In this document: positions 16,973 to 25,567 of the stretch, one piece after another
How the letters are laid out: each line of letters starts with the position of its first letter
Numbering within the stretch: the first letter of the stretch is position 1
NCBI GenBank assembly: GCA_002404155.1
Contig: DHJC01000015.1
Coordinates: forward strand, 25,565-89,564
DNA: 64,000 nt
Direction: 5' to 3'
DNA from: Chloroflexi bacterium UBA4730
Lineage (GTDB): Bacteria; Chloroflexota; Limnocylindria; P2-11E
Program-made: the position numbers and the translations under genes
The notes under the pieces: generated by a model
Databases searched by the model: none
What the model was told of the DNA's origin: nothing
Seen by the model: only the letters and a program-made list of their open reading frames with translations

Positions 16973-17982
16973 TGGACACAGGGACCACCGTCGTCCTTGC
17001 GGTCGTCGTCCTCGGGCTCATCTTCGAGTTCGTCAACGGCTTCCACGACGCGGCGAACGCCATCGCGACCGTCGTCGCGACGCGGGTCCTCACGCCGCTC
17101 CAGGCGCTGCTGATGGCCGGCTCGCTGAACCTCGCGGGCGCGCTTGCGGGCACCGCGGTCGCGGCCACGGTCGCCAAGGGCATCGTCGACAGCACCAAGG
17201 TCACCCAGGACCTGGTGCTCGCGGCGCTCGTCGCCGCGATCAGCTGGGACCTCATCACGTTCTACGCGGCTCTCCCGACATCCTCCAGCCACGCGCTCAT
17301 CTTCGGGATGATCGGCGCCGCCGTCTCCGTCCACGGGTGGGACGTGATCATCGTTCCCGGCGTCCAGAAGACGAGCGCGGCGATCGTCGTATCGCCCACG
17401 ACCGCGCTCATCGTCGCGTATCTCCTGATGCTTGGCCTCTACTGGCTTCTCCGGAACGCGTCCGCATCGAGCGTCAACCGCTTCTTCGGCAAGGCCCAGA
17501 TCCTCTCGAGCGCGTGGATGGCGTTCACCCACGGCGGCAATGACGGGCAGAAGACCATGGGCGTGATCTCGCTCGCGCTGTTCGCCGGCGGCATGCTCGG
17601 TGGCCAACCCGCGGGGTTCGTCCCGAACTGGGTGAAGTTCGCCTGCGCCATCGCGATCGCTCTCGGAACGGCGACCGGCGGCTACCGGATCATCAAGACC
17701 ATGGGTATGCGCATCACGCTCCTGAAGCCGGTGAACGGCTTCGTGGCCGAGACGACCGCAGGCGCGGTCATCGAGATCGCGACGCGACTCGGCATCCCCA
17801 TCTCGACGACGCACGCGATCTCCGGCGCGATCCTTGGTGTCGGCGCCACCCGGCGGCTGTCAGCGGTGCGCTGGGGCATCGCCGGCCGCATCGTCTCGGC
17901 GTGGGTCCTCACGATCCCGGGCTGCTTCATCATGGGCTGGCTCGCCGCCACGCTCATGCGCGCGGCAGGGCTACACGTCTAG
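16972..17982 (+). CDS. pit: PiT-family inorganic phosphate transporter
   Basis: A 336-residue membrane carrier that takes up phosphate, usually as a metal-phosphate complex with protons. Both copies of the PiT signature are seen: FVNGFHDAANAIATVVATR near the N-terminus and AFTHGGNDGQKTMGVIS in the second half, plus GIPISTTHAISGAILGVG near the end. About ten membrane segments are present. The ATG at 16972 overlaps the DUF47 stop by one base. The operon ends at a hairpin shared with the convergent HAD gene. Confidence 0.95.
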   Translation: MDTGTTVVLAVVVLGLIFEFVNGFHDAANAIATVVATRVLTPLQALLMAGSLNLAGALAGTAVAATVAKGIVDSTKVTQDLVLAALVAAISWDLITFYAALPTSSSHALIFGMIGAAVSVHGWDVIIVPGVQKTSAAIVVSPTTALIVAYLLMLGLYWLLRNASASSVNRFFGKAQILSSAWMAFTHGGNDGQKTMGVISLALFAGGMLGGQPAGFVPNWVKFACAIAIALGTATGGYRIIKTMGMRITLLKPVNGFVAETTAGAVIEIATRLGIPISTTHAISGAILGVGATRRLSAVRWGIAGRIVSAWVLTIPGCFIMGWLAATLMRAAGLHV

Positions 17983-17998
17983 CTCGTAGGTCCTCACG

Positions 17999-18016
17999 GG
18001 GCGGCTGCGACCGCCC
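17999..18016. terminator. hairpin between convergent genes
   Basis: GGGCGG and CCGCCC pair around a six-base loop midway between the pit stop (17982) and the HAD stop (18034). It could serve both directions. Confidence 0.5.
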
Positions 18017-18033
18017 ATCGCCTGTTCGCGAGC

Positions 18034-18918
18034 TCAGCGGACGTCTACCAGCTGCGGCAGAGCGAACAGCTGGTCGAGGGACCCGATGACGTGGTCAGGC
18101 ACGGCGTCGCCAGTGGCCGCCCCGGCAGCGGCCCTGTCGGTCAGCCCGGTCGTGATCAGCACGCCGACCGCGCCGACTTTGTGCGCGGCGACGATGTCGT
18201 ACTCCGGGGCGTCCCCGACGACGATCACCGGGCCGCCGCCACCGGCCCTGCGGATCACCTCCTGGAACAGGAACGGCTCGGGCTTCCCGATGCAGAGGGC
18301 CGCTCGCCCGCTCGCGACCTCGAGCGCCTTCACGATGCTCCCGGCCCCCGGCAGCAGCCGGCCCTCGACCGGATACGCGCGGTCCTTGTTCGAGGCGACG
18401 AACCGCGCGCCACCCAGGAGCGCGCGCTGCGCCTCCGCGAGCCGTGCATAAGTGAGGTGGAGGTCGAGCCCGACGACGACCGCGTCGGGCAGCGGCGGCA
18501 GGTCCAGGTGCGTGAGGTACTCGCGCATCGCCGCGGGACTGCGGCCGTCCGCCGCCGCCTCGGGCGGTGGATGCGCGCCGGGCTGATCCTCCGCTCGCCG
18601 CACGCCGATGCCGACCGCGCTGATCTCGTCGCGCAGGCCGTTCGCCCCGACGACGAAGACGTCGTTCGGCTTCGGGTCCAGCCGCTCGAGGTAGTGCGCC
18701 GTCGCGTAGGCGCTTGTGACGACGTGCTCCTCGTCTCCGCCCAGCCCGAGCGTTGTCAGGCGCGACACGTATTCGGCGCGCGACGCCGTCGAGTTGTTCG
18801 TCGCGAAGAAAACCTGCCAGCGGGCCGCCCGGAGCCGGGCGAGCGTCTCGCGCGCGTGCGGCATCACGACGTTACCGCGATAGAGGACGCCGTCCATGTC
18901 GAAGATCGCGACGGGCAT
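18034..18918 (-). CDS. HAD-family phosphatase, NagD/phosphoglycolate type
   Basis: A 294-residue enzyme. The nucleophile motif is IFDMDGVLYRG at the N-terminus, motif II is FFATNNSTAS, the Lys of motif III lies in GKPEPFLFQE, and motif IV is VIVVGDAPEYDIVAA. The large C2-type cap between about residues 75 and 200 places it with NagD and 4-nitrophenyl-phosphatase-like enzymes. The substrate is not readable. The ATG at 18918 shares one base with the stop of the dehydrogenase gene. The cap contains a Pro/Ala-rich insert near residues 112-128. Confidence 0.9.
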   Translation of the reverse strand: MPVAIFDMDGVLYRGNVVMPHARETLARLRAARWQVFFATNNSTASRAEYVSRLTTLGLGGDEEHVVTSAYATAHYLERLDPKPNDVFVVGANGLRDEISAVGIGVRRAEDQPGAHPPPEAAADGRSPAAMREYLTHLDLPPLPDAVVVGLDLHLTYARLAEAQRALLGGARFVASNKDRAYPVEGRLLPGAGSIVKALEVASGRAALCIGKPEPFLFQEVIRRAGGGGPVIVVGDAPEYDIVAAHKVGAVGVLITTGLTDRAAAGAATGDAVPDHVIGSLDQLFALPQLVDVR

Positions 18919-20054
18919 CACAACGCTGCTTTGTACAACGCCTCGATGTCGGGCTGCGCGGTCGTGCGCGGGTTCACAAGGATGTTCCCGGAGAGCATCG
19001 CGTCCGTCGCCATGTTCGGGATGAGCGCCTCCTCCATACCGACCGGCCCGAGGTGCGCCGGGATGCCGATGGTCTCGTTGAGCCTGAAGATGTGTTCCAC
19101 GGCAGCCGTGGCGTCCTTCTTGGCGCCCATGGTCTCGCCGACGGTGGCGTAGCGATCCGGTGCGGCGCTCCGGTTGAAGTCCATCACGTGCGGCAGCAGC
19201 GCCGCGACCGCGGTCCCGTGCGCGACATGGCACCAGCCGCCCAGCGGCAGGGCCATCGCGTGCACGTTCCCGAGGCGGGTGTTGCTGAACGCAAGACTCG
19301 CGGCCACGACAGCGCGCATCATCGCCTCGCGCGCGTCGATGTCCGTGCCGTCCTTCACGGCGCGCGGGAGGGCCCACGCGGCGTCCCGGATGGCCTCGAG
19401 GGCCAGGACCTCGGTCATCCGGTACGCGTTCTTCGAGGTGAAGGACTCGATCGCGTGGACGAGTGTGTCCATGCCAGTGATCGCCGTGAGGAACGGCGGC
19501 AGGCCCGTCGTGAGCTCGGGATCCTCGAGCGCGAACAGCGCCGTGGCGTTCGGGCTGATGATGACGAGCTTCTTGTGCTGGTCCGGGTCCGCGATGACGG
19601 AGTTGATCGTGATCTCGGCGCCTGTGCCGGCGGTCGTCGGGATCGCGACGACCGGCGCCGCCATCTTCGGGACCTTGTCGATGCCGACGTAGTCGAGGAC
19701 CGTGCCGCCGTTCGCGAGCAGCACCGCGGCCATCTTCGCGGTGTCGATCGACGAGCCGCCGCCGACCGCAACGAAGCTGTCGGCGCCCACCTCCTTCGCG
19801 CGCTCGTACGCGCGCTGGACCTCGGCGACGCCGGGATCGGGCATGACCTGGTCGTAGATCTCGTACGGGATCTTCGCCTCGCGGAGCTTCTCCTCGAGCG
19901 GTGCGACGAGGCCCGCCTTCATCACGCCCAGATCAGTGACGACGAGGACCTTCTTCGCGCCCACCTGGCGGAGCGGCTCGGCGAGGGTGAGCGCGACCCC
20001 ACGGCCGAACTGGATCCGCGTGGGAATACGGAACACGTCGACTCGTCCGGGCAC
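18918..20054 (-). CDS. iron-type (class III) alcohol dehydrogenase
   Basis: A 378-residue NAD(P)-dependent dehydrogenase. The cofactor loop is AVGGGSSIDTAK, followed by IPTTAGTGAEIT. Metal ligands are the Asp in ALEDPELTTGL, the His in GMDTLVHAIE and two His in NVHAMALPLGGWCHVAHG. In the last block the second His of the usual HAMAH (His267 of FucO) is Leu, while both metal-binding His remain. The GTG at 20054 is six bases after a TACGCT box, suggesting a leaderless message. It is coupled to the HAD phosphatase gene. Confidence 0.92.
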   Translation of the reverse strand: MPGRVDVFRIPTRIQFGRGVALTLAEPLRQVGAKKVLVVTDLGVMKAGLVAPLEEKLREAKIPYEIYDQVMPDPGVAEVQRAYERAKEVGADSFVAVGGGSSIDTAKMAAVLLANGGTVLDYVGIDKVPKMAAPVVAIPTTAGTGAEITINSVIADPDQHKKLVIISPNATALFALEDPELTTGLPPFLTAITGMDTLVHAIESFTSKNAYRMTEVLALEAIRDAAWALPRAVKDGTDIDAREAMMRAVVAASLAFSNTRLGNVHAMALPLGGWCHVAHGTAVAALLPHVMDFNRSAAPDRYATVGETMGAKKDATAAVEHIFRLNETIGIPAHLGPVGMEEALIPNMATDAMLSGNILVNPRTTAQPDIEALYKAAL

Positions 20055-20060
20055 GGCGGG

Positions 20061-20066
20061 AGCGTA
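20061..20066 (-). promoter_or_regulatory. candidate -10 box TACGCT, leaderless dehydrogenase gene
   Basis: TACGCT lies six bases before the GTG start of the dehydrogenase gene, so transcription would begin at or next to the start codon. Confidence 0.4.
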
Positions 20067-20172
20067 GCCTCGCGGCGATCATCGCGTACCTGCTCGTCAG
20101 CGCCGTGCTCGGCGGCACGGTCGTCTCGATCGCGCTCTCCGCGATCGCGGTGCGGCTGTTCCCGAAGCCGGC

Positions 20173-20421
20173 CTAGCCCTTCGGCGTTCCCTGCGTGTCG
20201 ATGGCGTTGCCCGCGTTGGGGGGTGTCCCGCGCTTCACGGTCTTCGTGCCGCGGGTGCGGCGGTACGCGCGCCACGCCCGGCCGGTCACGCCGTCACGGT
20301 GCTCGGAGCCGTCGACGTAATCGTCGACGCGCGCGAGCACGATGGCGGTGATTGCCGCGAGCGCGAGGCGCCAGAACGTGAAGAAGAAGAGCCGGAAGCA
20401 TCCACCCAGACAGCAGCCCAC
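20173..20421 (-). CDS. small membrane protein of unknown function
   Basis: An 82-residue frame starting at a GTG with AGGG five bases before it, 21 bases after the LarA-like gene in the same direction. It begins with a Cys-rich stretch (GCCLGGCFRLFFF) and a hydrophobic segment (FFFTFWRLALAAITAIVLA), then a charged tail. It has no known family. The position and ribosome site favour a real gene, but the evidence is thin. Confidence 0.45.
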   Translation of the reverse strand: MGCCLGGCFRLFFFTFWRLALAAITAIVLARVDDYVDGSEHRDGVTGRAWRAYRRTRGTKTVKRGTPPNAGNAIDTQGTPKG

Positions 20422-20441
20422 GTGGCCCTACTCAGCCAGTC

Positions 20442-21800
20442 TCATGCCACGACCGGCCGGGTCACGACCGGCAAGGTGTGGATCGCGCGCGGCACCAGCA
20501 GCACGCTCGCTCGGGCTGGCCGCCCGATGTGCTCGTAGGCGATGTCGAGCGCCTCCTCGACGTCCACGGCGGCCCGGAGCTTCGCGAGGCGCACGACCTC
20601 GGGCGCCTCGGATGCGGCGACGACGATCTGGCAGTGCTGCAAGGTGAGCGCGACCATCACCGCGCGCTGCTCGCCACCTTCGAAGTGCCGTCGGGCCGCC
20701 TCGACCACCGCGGCCGGCGACTCGGCGGATTCGAGGGCGCGGAGGAACCGCTGCTCCCCCGCTCCTTCGCCCGCGCCCTCATCGAGCTTCGCGGGGAGGA
20801 TGATCGAGCCGCCCTCGCGCACGACGGGGGTCGGCGCGAACCGTAAGTAGGTGGCGGCGCGTGACGCCTGGTAGAGGTTCACGTCCTTCGGCGCACCCAC
20901 GCCCGCGATCACGATGTCGTACTGCTTGGCGATCGGCCGGGTGTAGATCGCCGCGGCCTTCGCGACGAGATCGGTGAGCACCGCATCCGGATCGCCGGAC
21001 GTCACGGCGACCACCCGCTCGCGATCGTCGGTCACGACGTTGATGCAGAACCGCAGGCCGGCCCGGCGCGCGATCTCGCGGACCGTCTCGTGGAAGGGAT
21101 TGCCGTCGATGCGTCCGAGCCGGACGCCGGGGTCCTCGAGGAACCGCATCCCGTGGGTCGCCGTGATGACCGGCTCGCCACAGCAGCCGATCGCAACGGT
21201 CTTCCGGCCACCGGAGTAGCCCGCGTACTGGTGCGGCTCCACGATGCCCGTGGCGATCACGAGGTCAGCGTCCTTCACGAGCTTCTGGGTGAGGCCAGGC
21301 ACGTCGTACGGCGGGATCGTTCCGAGGTCCGCCCACATCGCCGGGTCGCGGCCGTTCGAATCGGTGACCCGCACGCGCGCGGTGACCGCCGCGCCGAGCT
21401 TTTCGGTCTTCTCCGCGTCGGTCGTCGGCCGGTGCAGGCCGACGGCGACGAGGATCGTGATGTCCCGGTCGGCGATCCCGCCGGCGTTCAGCTCGTCGAG
21501 GAGCGGCGGAACGAGCACGTCGTCGGGGCAGGCGCGGGTGAGGTCCGTCACGGCGATGACCGCGCGGGGTCGCCGCGAACCGGCGGCCCGCGTCGCGTCC
21601 GCAGCGAGATCGCGCAGCCGCCGCGATCCGAGGGGCGCGGCCAGGCTCGCGCGCGCGGCCACCGCGAGATCGCCGACGGGCGTGGCGGCCGCGGACTCGA
21701 TCACGTCCACGTCGAACCAGGGCTGGACCATGAACTCGAGCTCTTCGTGGCCGTACGGGACGCGGAGCATGCGCTCGCCGCCCGGGGGTGCCTTCTGCAT
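20442..21800 (-). CDS. larA: LarA-like nickel-pincer racemase/epimerase
   Basis: A 452-residue protein of the lactate racemase (LarA) family, which inverts hydroxy acids with a nickel-pincer nucleotide cofactor. Recognisable blocks are AVTDLTRACPDDVLVPPLLDEL, VGLHRPTT, and the cofactor-lysine region PHQYAGYSGGRKTVAIGCCG. The cofactor needs LarB, LarC and LarE, which are not in the window. LarA relatives act on several hydroxy acids, so lactate is only one option. The ATG at 21800 is kept over an internal ATG at 21770 because a TAGCAT box lies seven bases before it, consistent with a leaderless transcript. Confidence 0.88.
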   Translation of the reverse strand: MQKAPPGGERMLRVPYGHEELEFMVQPWFDVDVIESAAATPVGDLAVAARASLAAPLGSRRLRDLAADATRAAGSRRPRAVIAVTDLTRACPDDVLVPPLLDELNAGGIADRDITILVAVGLHRPTTDAEKTEKLGAAVTARVRVTDSNGRDPAMWADLGTIPPYDVPGLTQKLVKDADLVIATGIVEPHQYAGYSGGRKTVAIGCCGEPVITATHGMRFLEDPGVRLGRIDGNPFHETVREIARRAGLRFCINVVTDDRERVVAVTSGDPDAVLTDLVAKAAAIYTRPIAKQYDIVIAGVGAPKDVNLYQASRAATYLRFAPTPVVREGGSIILPAKLDEGAGEGAGEQRFLRALESAESPAAVVEAARRHFEGGEQRAVMVALTLQHCQIVVAASEAPEVVRLAKLRAAVDVEEALDIAYEHIGRPARASVLLVPRAIHTLPVVTRPVVA

Positions 21801-21807
21801 GGACGCG

Positions 21808-21813
21808 ATGCTA
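21808..21813 (-). promoter_or_regulatory. candidate -10 box TAGCAT, leaderless larA
   Basis: TAGCAT ends seven bases before the larA ATG at 21800. This spacing places the first transcribed base at or beside the start codon. Confidence 0.4.
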
Positions 21814-21876
21814 GGCGGGTCTCGTCGCTGCGTGCGGCCGGAACGGGCGATGCCCGCCCCGGCCGAGCCGCATGAC

Positions 21877-22080
21877 CTAGATCAATCCGAGCAGACGAAG
21901 CACGATGAGGATGACGACGATCACGAGCAGGATGTGGATCCAGTTGCCGCCGCCCATCCATCCGGTCGTGCCGGTCGTGTCGACCGCCGAACCGCCACGG
22001 GCGAACATCCGGCCGCGCCCGAAGTACCCGAACAGCCAGAGCAACAGCAGGACGACGATGATGAGCTCGATGAGACCCAT
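21877..22080 (-). CDS. 67-residue two-span membrane protein
   Basis: A small protein with two hydrophobic helices (LIELIIVVLLLLWLFGYFG and IHILLVIVVILIVLRLLGLI) joined by a Gly/Thr-rich loop. This shape is typical of lmo0937/DUF5670-like stress-associated membrane peptides. The ATG at 22080 has a GGAGG ribosome site at seven bases. It is divergent from the DNA ligase gene with only 27 bases between the two starts. Confidence 0.75.
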   Translation of the reverse strand: MGLIELIIVVLLLLWLFGYFGRGRMFARGGSAVDTTGTTGWMGGGNWIHILLVIVVILIVLRLLGLI

Positions 22081-22107
22081 GCATACCTCCGGACGGGCCG
22101 CTCCTCG

Positions 22108-23763
22108 ATGAGCGCCCGCTTCGCAGACTGGGTAAGCACGGCCGATGCCGTGCGGGCGACGACGAAAAAGCTCCAGAAGCTGGCCCTTCTGGGGGCGTAT
22201 TTCCAGGGCCTCGACGACGCCGACCTCGCCATCGCGGCGCGTTTGTTCGCCGGGGTCCCGTTCCCGCGGACGGACGAGCGCGTCCTGTCGGTCGGCTGGA
22301 GGGCGCTCCTTGATGCGGTCATCGCGCGGAGCGGTGCGACGGGAGACGACATCGACGTCTCGTACCAGCGGCACGCCGACCTGGGCGATGTCGCGGCCGA
22401 GGTCACCGAGCGCTCGCCGACGCCCCCGGTGCCGCCACCGCTGGCCCTCGCCGAGGTCGCCGACGCCTTCGATCGGATCGCCGCCGCGCGGGGCGTCGCC
22501 CCGAAACGCGAGCCGCTCGATGCGCTCGTCGCGCGCGCCACGGCCGGAGAGCTCCGCTACCTGGTGAAGGTCATGAGCGGTGAGCCGCGCATCGGACTGC
22601 GCGAGGGCCTGCTCGAGGACGCGATCGCGCGCGCGTTCCAGCGCGAGCGCGACGCCGTCGGCCGCGCGCACATGCTCGGCGGCGACATCGGCGTCACCGC
22701 GGTACAGGCGAAGAAGGACGCCCTGCACGATGCGCGCTTCGTCCACTTCGCGCCGATCGGGATGATGCTCGCGACGCCGGTACTCGATCTCGCCGAGGTG
22801 CCCAAGCGGTTCCCACCCCCGTACGTCGTCGAGGACAAGTACGACGGCGTGCGCGCCCAGGTCCACAAGGAGGGCGATCGGGTCGAGCTCTACTCCCGCA
22901 CCTTCGACCGGGTCACCGACCGGTTCCCCGAGCTCATCCCTCCCCTGCGCGCCATTCCCGGGACCTACGTCCTCGACGCGGAGGTCCTCGCGCTCGATCC
23001 GGGCGGCCGGGCCATCCCATTCACCCGGTTCCAGCGGCGCCTCGGCCGCAAGGTCGTGAGCGAGGAGCTGATGCAGGAGCTGCCGGCGACCCTCGTCGTG
23101 TTCGACGTGCTCGAGCGGGATGGGACGCCGCTGCTCGACGTGCCGCTCGCCGAGCGCCAGTCGGTGCTCCGCTCGCTGCCGCTCGCCGCGCCGCTCGCGT
23201 TCGCTCGATCGTCCGCGGTCGGTGCGAGTGGCGAGTCGCTCGTCGCCGTCTTGGACGCGGAATTCGCCGCGGCCCGCGATCGGGGCAACGAGGGCCTGAT
23301 GGTGAAGGACCCGCGGTCGCCGTACCGGCCCGGCCGGCGCGGCATGGAGTGGCTGAAGGTGAAGCGTGCGCTTCGGACGCTCGACGTCGTTGTCACCGCC
23401 GTCGAGTGGGGCCACGGGAAGCGCCGGGCCGTGCTCTCCGACTACACGTTCGCGGTTCGCGACGGCGATCGGTACCTCAACGTCGGCAAGGCCTACTCGG
23501 GCCTCACCGACAAAGAGATCGCCGAGATGACCGAGTCCTTCAAGGCCAGCACACTGGCGGAGGACGGCCGCACGCGCCTCGTCATACCGGACACGGTCAT
23601 CGAGGTCGCGTTCGACCAGGTCCAGCGGAGCGCGCGTCACACGTCCGGCTACGCGCTGCGGTTCCCCCGCATCGTCCGGCTGCGGCCGGACAAGCCGGTG
23701 AGCGAGATCGACACGCTGGATACAGTGCGGTCCATCGCCGAGCCCGATACTGACGCCGGATGA
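22108..23763 (+). CDS. lig: ATP-dependent DNA ligase
   Basis: A 551-residue ligase of the archaeal/mycobacterial LigB size class. The N-terminal helical DNA-binding domain covers about residues 1-200, and the adenylation motif is VEDKYDGVRAQVH with the nucleophile Lys244. Further motifs are DAEVLALD, LVVFDVLERDG, EGLMVKDPRSPY and WLKVKR, followed by an OB-fold domain. It seals nicks using ATP, unlike the essential NAD-dependent LigA. The start at 22108 is the first ATG after the short divergent gap. Its stop overlaps the start of the next gene, a sensor kinase (ATGA), an unusual pairing. Confidence 0.94.
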   Translation: MSARFADWVSTADAVRATTKKLQKLALLGAYFQGLDDADLAIAARLFAGVPFPRTDERVLSVGWRALLDAVIARSGATGDDIDVSYQRHADLGDVAAEVTERSPTPPVPPPLALAEVADAFDRIAAARGVAPKREPLDALVARATAGELRYLVKVMSGEPRIGLREGLLEDAIARAFQRERDAVGRAHMLGGDIGVTAVQAKKDALHDARFVHFAPIGMMLATPVLDLAEVPKRFPPPYVVEDKYDGVRAQVHKEGDRVELYSRTFDRVTDRFPELIPPLRAIPGTYVLDAEVLALDPGGRAIPFTRFQRRLGRKVVSEELMQELPATLVVFDVLERDGTPLLDVPLAERQSVLRSLPLAAPLAFARSSAVGASGESLVAVLDAEFAAARDRGNEGLMVKDPRSPYRPGRRGMEWLKVKRALRTLDVVVTAVEWGHGKRRAVLSDYTFAVRDGDRYLNVGKAYSGLTDKEIAEMTESFKASTLAEDGRTRLVIPDTVIEVAFDQVQRSARHTSGYALRFPRIVRLRPDKPVSEIDTLDTVRSIAEPDTDAG

Positions 23764-24848
23764 CGGAGCCCGAGCGGCGCCGGACCGGCCGGCGCGCGTC
23801 CGACTCGATCACCGGGATCGCCTTCGAGGACGCGTTCGTCGCGCTGACGGACGGCATCCTCATCAGCGACGGCCACGGCAGCGTCCTCTCCGCGAACCCG
23901 GCGGCGTTCCGGCTGCTCGGCGAGGACAAGCTTCTCGGCCGGCCGTTCGAGGACCTGCTGCTCGTGTCCGGCGCGATCACCGTGCAGAACCCCGAGGGTC
24001 AGGCGATCCGCCGGGCCTGGTTCCCGCGCGAGGACCGGATGGGTGTGCTCGAGATCGTTTCCACGCCACTTGCCGGATCGAGCCCCCGGGCGACCATCCA
24101 TACGGTGCGCGACGTCACGGCGAGCGCGGAGCTTCTCCGGCTGAAAGAGGAGTTCCTGCTCGACGTCGCGCACGAGCTCCGCACGCCGATCGCGGTGCTC
24201 ACCGCGTCGCTCGACCTCGTGCACCAAGATGCGATCTCGATGCCGCGTGAAGAGCTACGGACCATGGTCGGCACGCTGCGCCGGAGCGCGCTCCGCCTCG
24301 AGCACCTCGTGGAGAACCTGCTCGACGCCGGGAGCATCGAAGCCGGCACGTTCGAGGTGCGTGCGGCCCCGACGAGCATCAAGGCGATCCTCGAGGACAG
24401 CCTCCTGTTCGTGCGCTCCGTCTTCGATTCGAAGGGCCAGCAGCTCGTCACGCACTTCGGTCGCGGGACCGATCGGGTGGTCTGCGATCCCCGCCGCACC
24501 GGCCAGGTCTTCGCCAACCTTCTCGGCAACGCGGGTAAGTACGGGACCGAGGGCTCGGAGATCACGCTGCGCACCGAGTCGGCCGCCGGCTACGTGAAGG
24601 TCACGGTCCACAACGACGGCCCGACCATCCCCCCGGACGAGCTCGCGCGCCTGTTCCAGCGGTTCTTTCGGAGCCACACGGTCCGGGGAGAGGCGGGCGG
24701 GCTGGGGCTCGGGCTGACGATCTGCCGCGCGATCGTGCAGGCGCAAGGCGGCGAGATCGGCGTCGACAGCGCGCCCGAGCGCGGCACGTCGGTACACTTC
24801 ACCCTCCCGAAGGCACGCGAGCTCGCGCAGGAGGCTGGATTGGCGTGA
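23760..24848 (+). CDS. PAS-type sensor histidine kinase
   Basis: A 362-residue soluble kinase. A PAS-like domain covers about residues 20-130 (FVALTDGILISDGHGSVLSANPAAFRLLG). HisKA has the acceptor in LDVAHELRTPIAVLTASLDL. HATPase has NLLGNAGKYGTEG and GGLGLGLTICRAIVQAQGG. No membrane segment is seen, so it senses a cytoplasmic signal. It overlaps the OmpR-type regulator gene downstream (GTGA), with which it forms a two-component pair, and is itself coupled to the DNA ligase gene. Confidence 0.93.
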   Translation: MTEPERRRTGRRASDSITGIAFEDAFVALTDGILISDGHGSVLSANPAAFRLLGEDKLLGRPFEDLLLVSGAITVQNPEGQAIRRAWFPREDRMGVLEIVSTPLAGSSPRATIHTVRDVTASAELLRLKEEFLLDVAHELRTPIAVLTASLDLVHQDAISMPREELRTMVGTLRRSALRLEHLVENLLDAGSIEAGTFEVRAAPTSIKAILEDSLLFVRSVFDSKGQQLVTHFGRGTDRVVCDPRRTGQVFANLLGNAGKYGTEGSEITLRTESAAGYVKVTVHNDGPTIPPDELARLFQRFFRSHTVRGEAGGLGLGLTICRAIVQAQGGEIGVDSAPERGTSVHFTLPKARELAQEAGLA

Positions 24849-25567
24849 AATTGCTGGTCGTCGATGACGACCGCGACCTCGTGGAGCTGCTGGACTACGC
24901 GCTGCGTCGCGAGGGTTACGAGGTCGTGCGGGCCTACGACGGCGAAGCCGCGCTCGAAACCCTGAACCGCGAACATCCCGACCTGGTCGTGCTCGACATC
25001 AATCTGCCGAAGCTCGCGGGCTTCGTCGTCCTCGAGCGGATCCGCCACGTCGACGAGCACGTCGCGGTGCTGCTGCTGTCCGCCCGTCAGGACGAGTCCG
25101 ACATCCTTCGCGGCCTGCAGCTCGGCGCGGACGACTACATCACGAAGCCCTTCCGTCCCAAGGAGCTCGTCGCGCGCGTGAAGGCCATCCTCCGCCGCTC
25201 CGTGCACACGCGCGGGCGGCCCGCGCCCGCGGTGTACAAGACCGGAGACATCGTCCTCGACGAAGCCACCCATGAAGTGCGCACGGCCGAGGTGCCGGTC
25301 CACCTCTCACCGACGGAGTTCAAGCTGCTCCGCCATTTCATGGCAAACCCGGGCCGGGTCCTCACGCAGGAAGAGATCCTCGAGGGCGTGTGGGGGTACG
25401 ACGCGGACGTCGGCGGCGACCTCGTGAAGCTGAACGTGAGCCGGCTGCGGCGGAAGCTCGGCGGAGATGGTCGCACGCGGGACGTGATCCAGACGGTGCC
25501 GGGGGTCGGCTACCTGTTCAAGGGTGCCGAGGGCGGCGTGCAGCGCGAGGAAGCGCGACCGCGCTAG
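24845..25567 (+). CDS. OmpR/PhoB-family response regulator
   Basis: A 240-residue regulator. The receiver covers residues 1-120, with VVDDDRD, the acceptor in LVVLDINLP and Lys in YITKPFRP. A winged-helix DNA-binding domain follows at about 135-230 (HLSPTEFKLLRHFMANPGRVLTQEEILEGVWG and VSRLRRKLG...IQTVPGVGYLF). It starts at a GTG inside the kinase stop. The stop codon abuts the stop of the convergent diguanylate cyclase gene. Target genes are unknown. Confidence 0.94.
   Translation: MKLLVVDDDRDLVELLDYALRREGYEVVRAYDGEAALETLNREHPDLVVLDINLPKLAGFVVLERIRHVDEHVAVLLLSARQDESDILRGLQLGADDYITKPFRPKELVARVKAILRRSVHTRGRPAPAVYKTGDIVLDEATHEVRTAEVPVHLSPTEFKLLRHFMANPGRVLTQEEILEGVWGYDADVGGDLVKLNVSRLRRKLGGDGRTRDVIQTVPGVGYLFKGAEGGVQREEARPR

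Noticed and set aside
20070..20176. Short hydrophobic plus-strand frame (reads AIIAYLLVSAVLGGTVVSIA)
   Set aside because: It looks like a membrane peptide, but no ATG, GTG or TTG start exists in frame before it, and the region carries the dehydrogenase promoter on the other strand.
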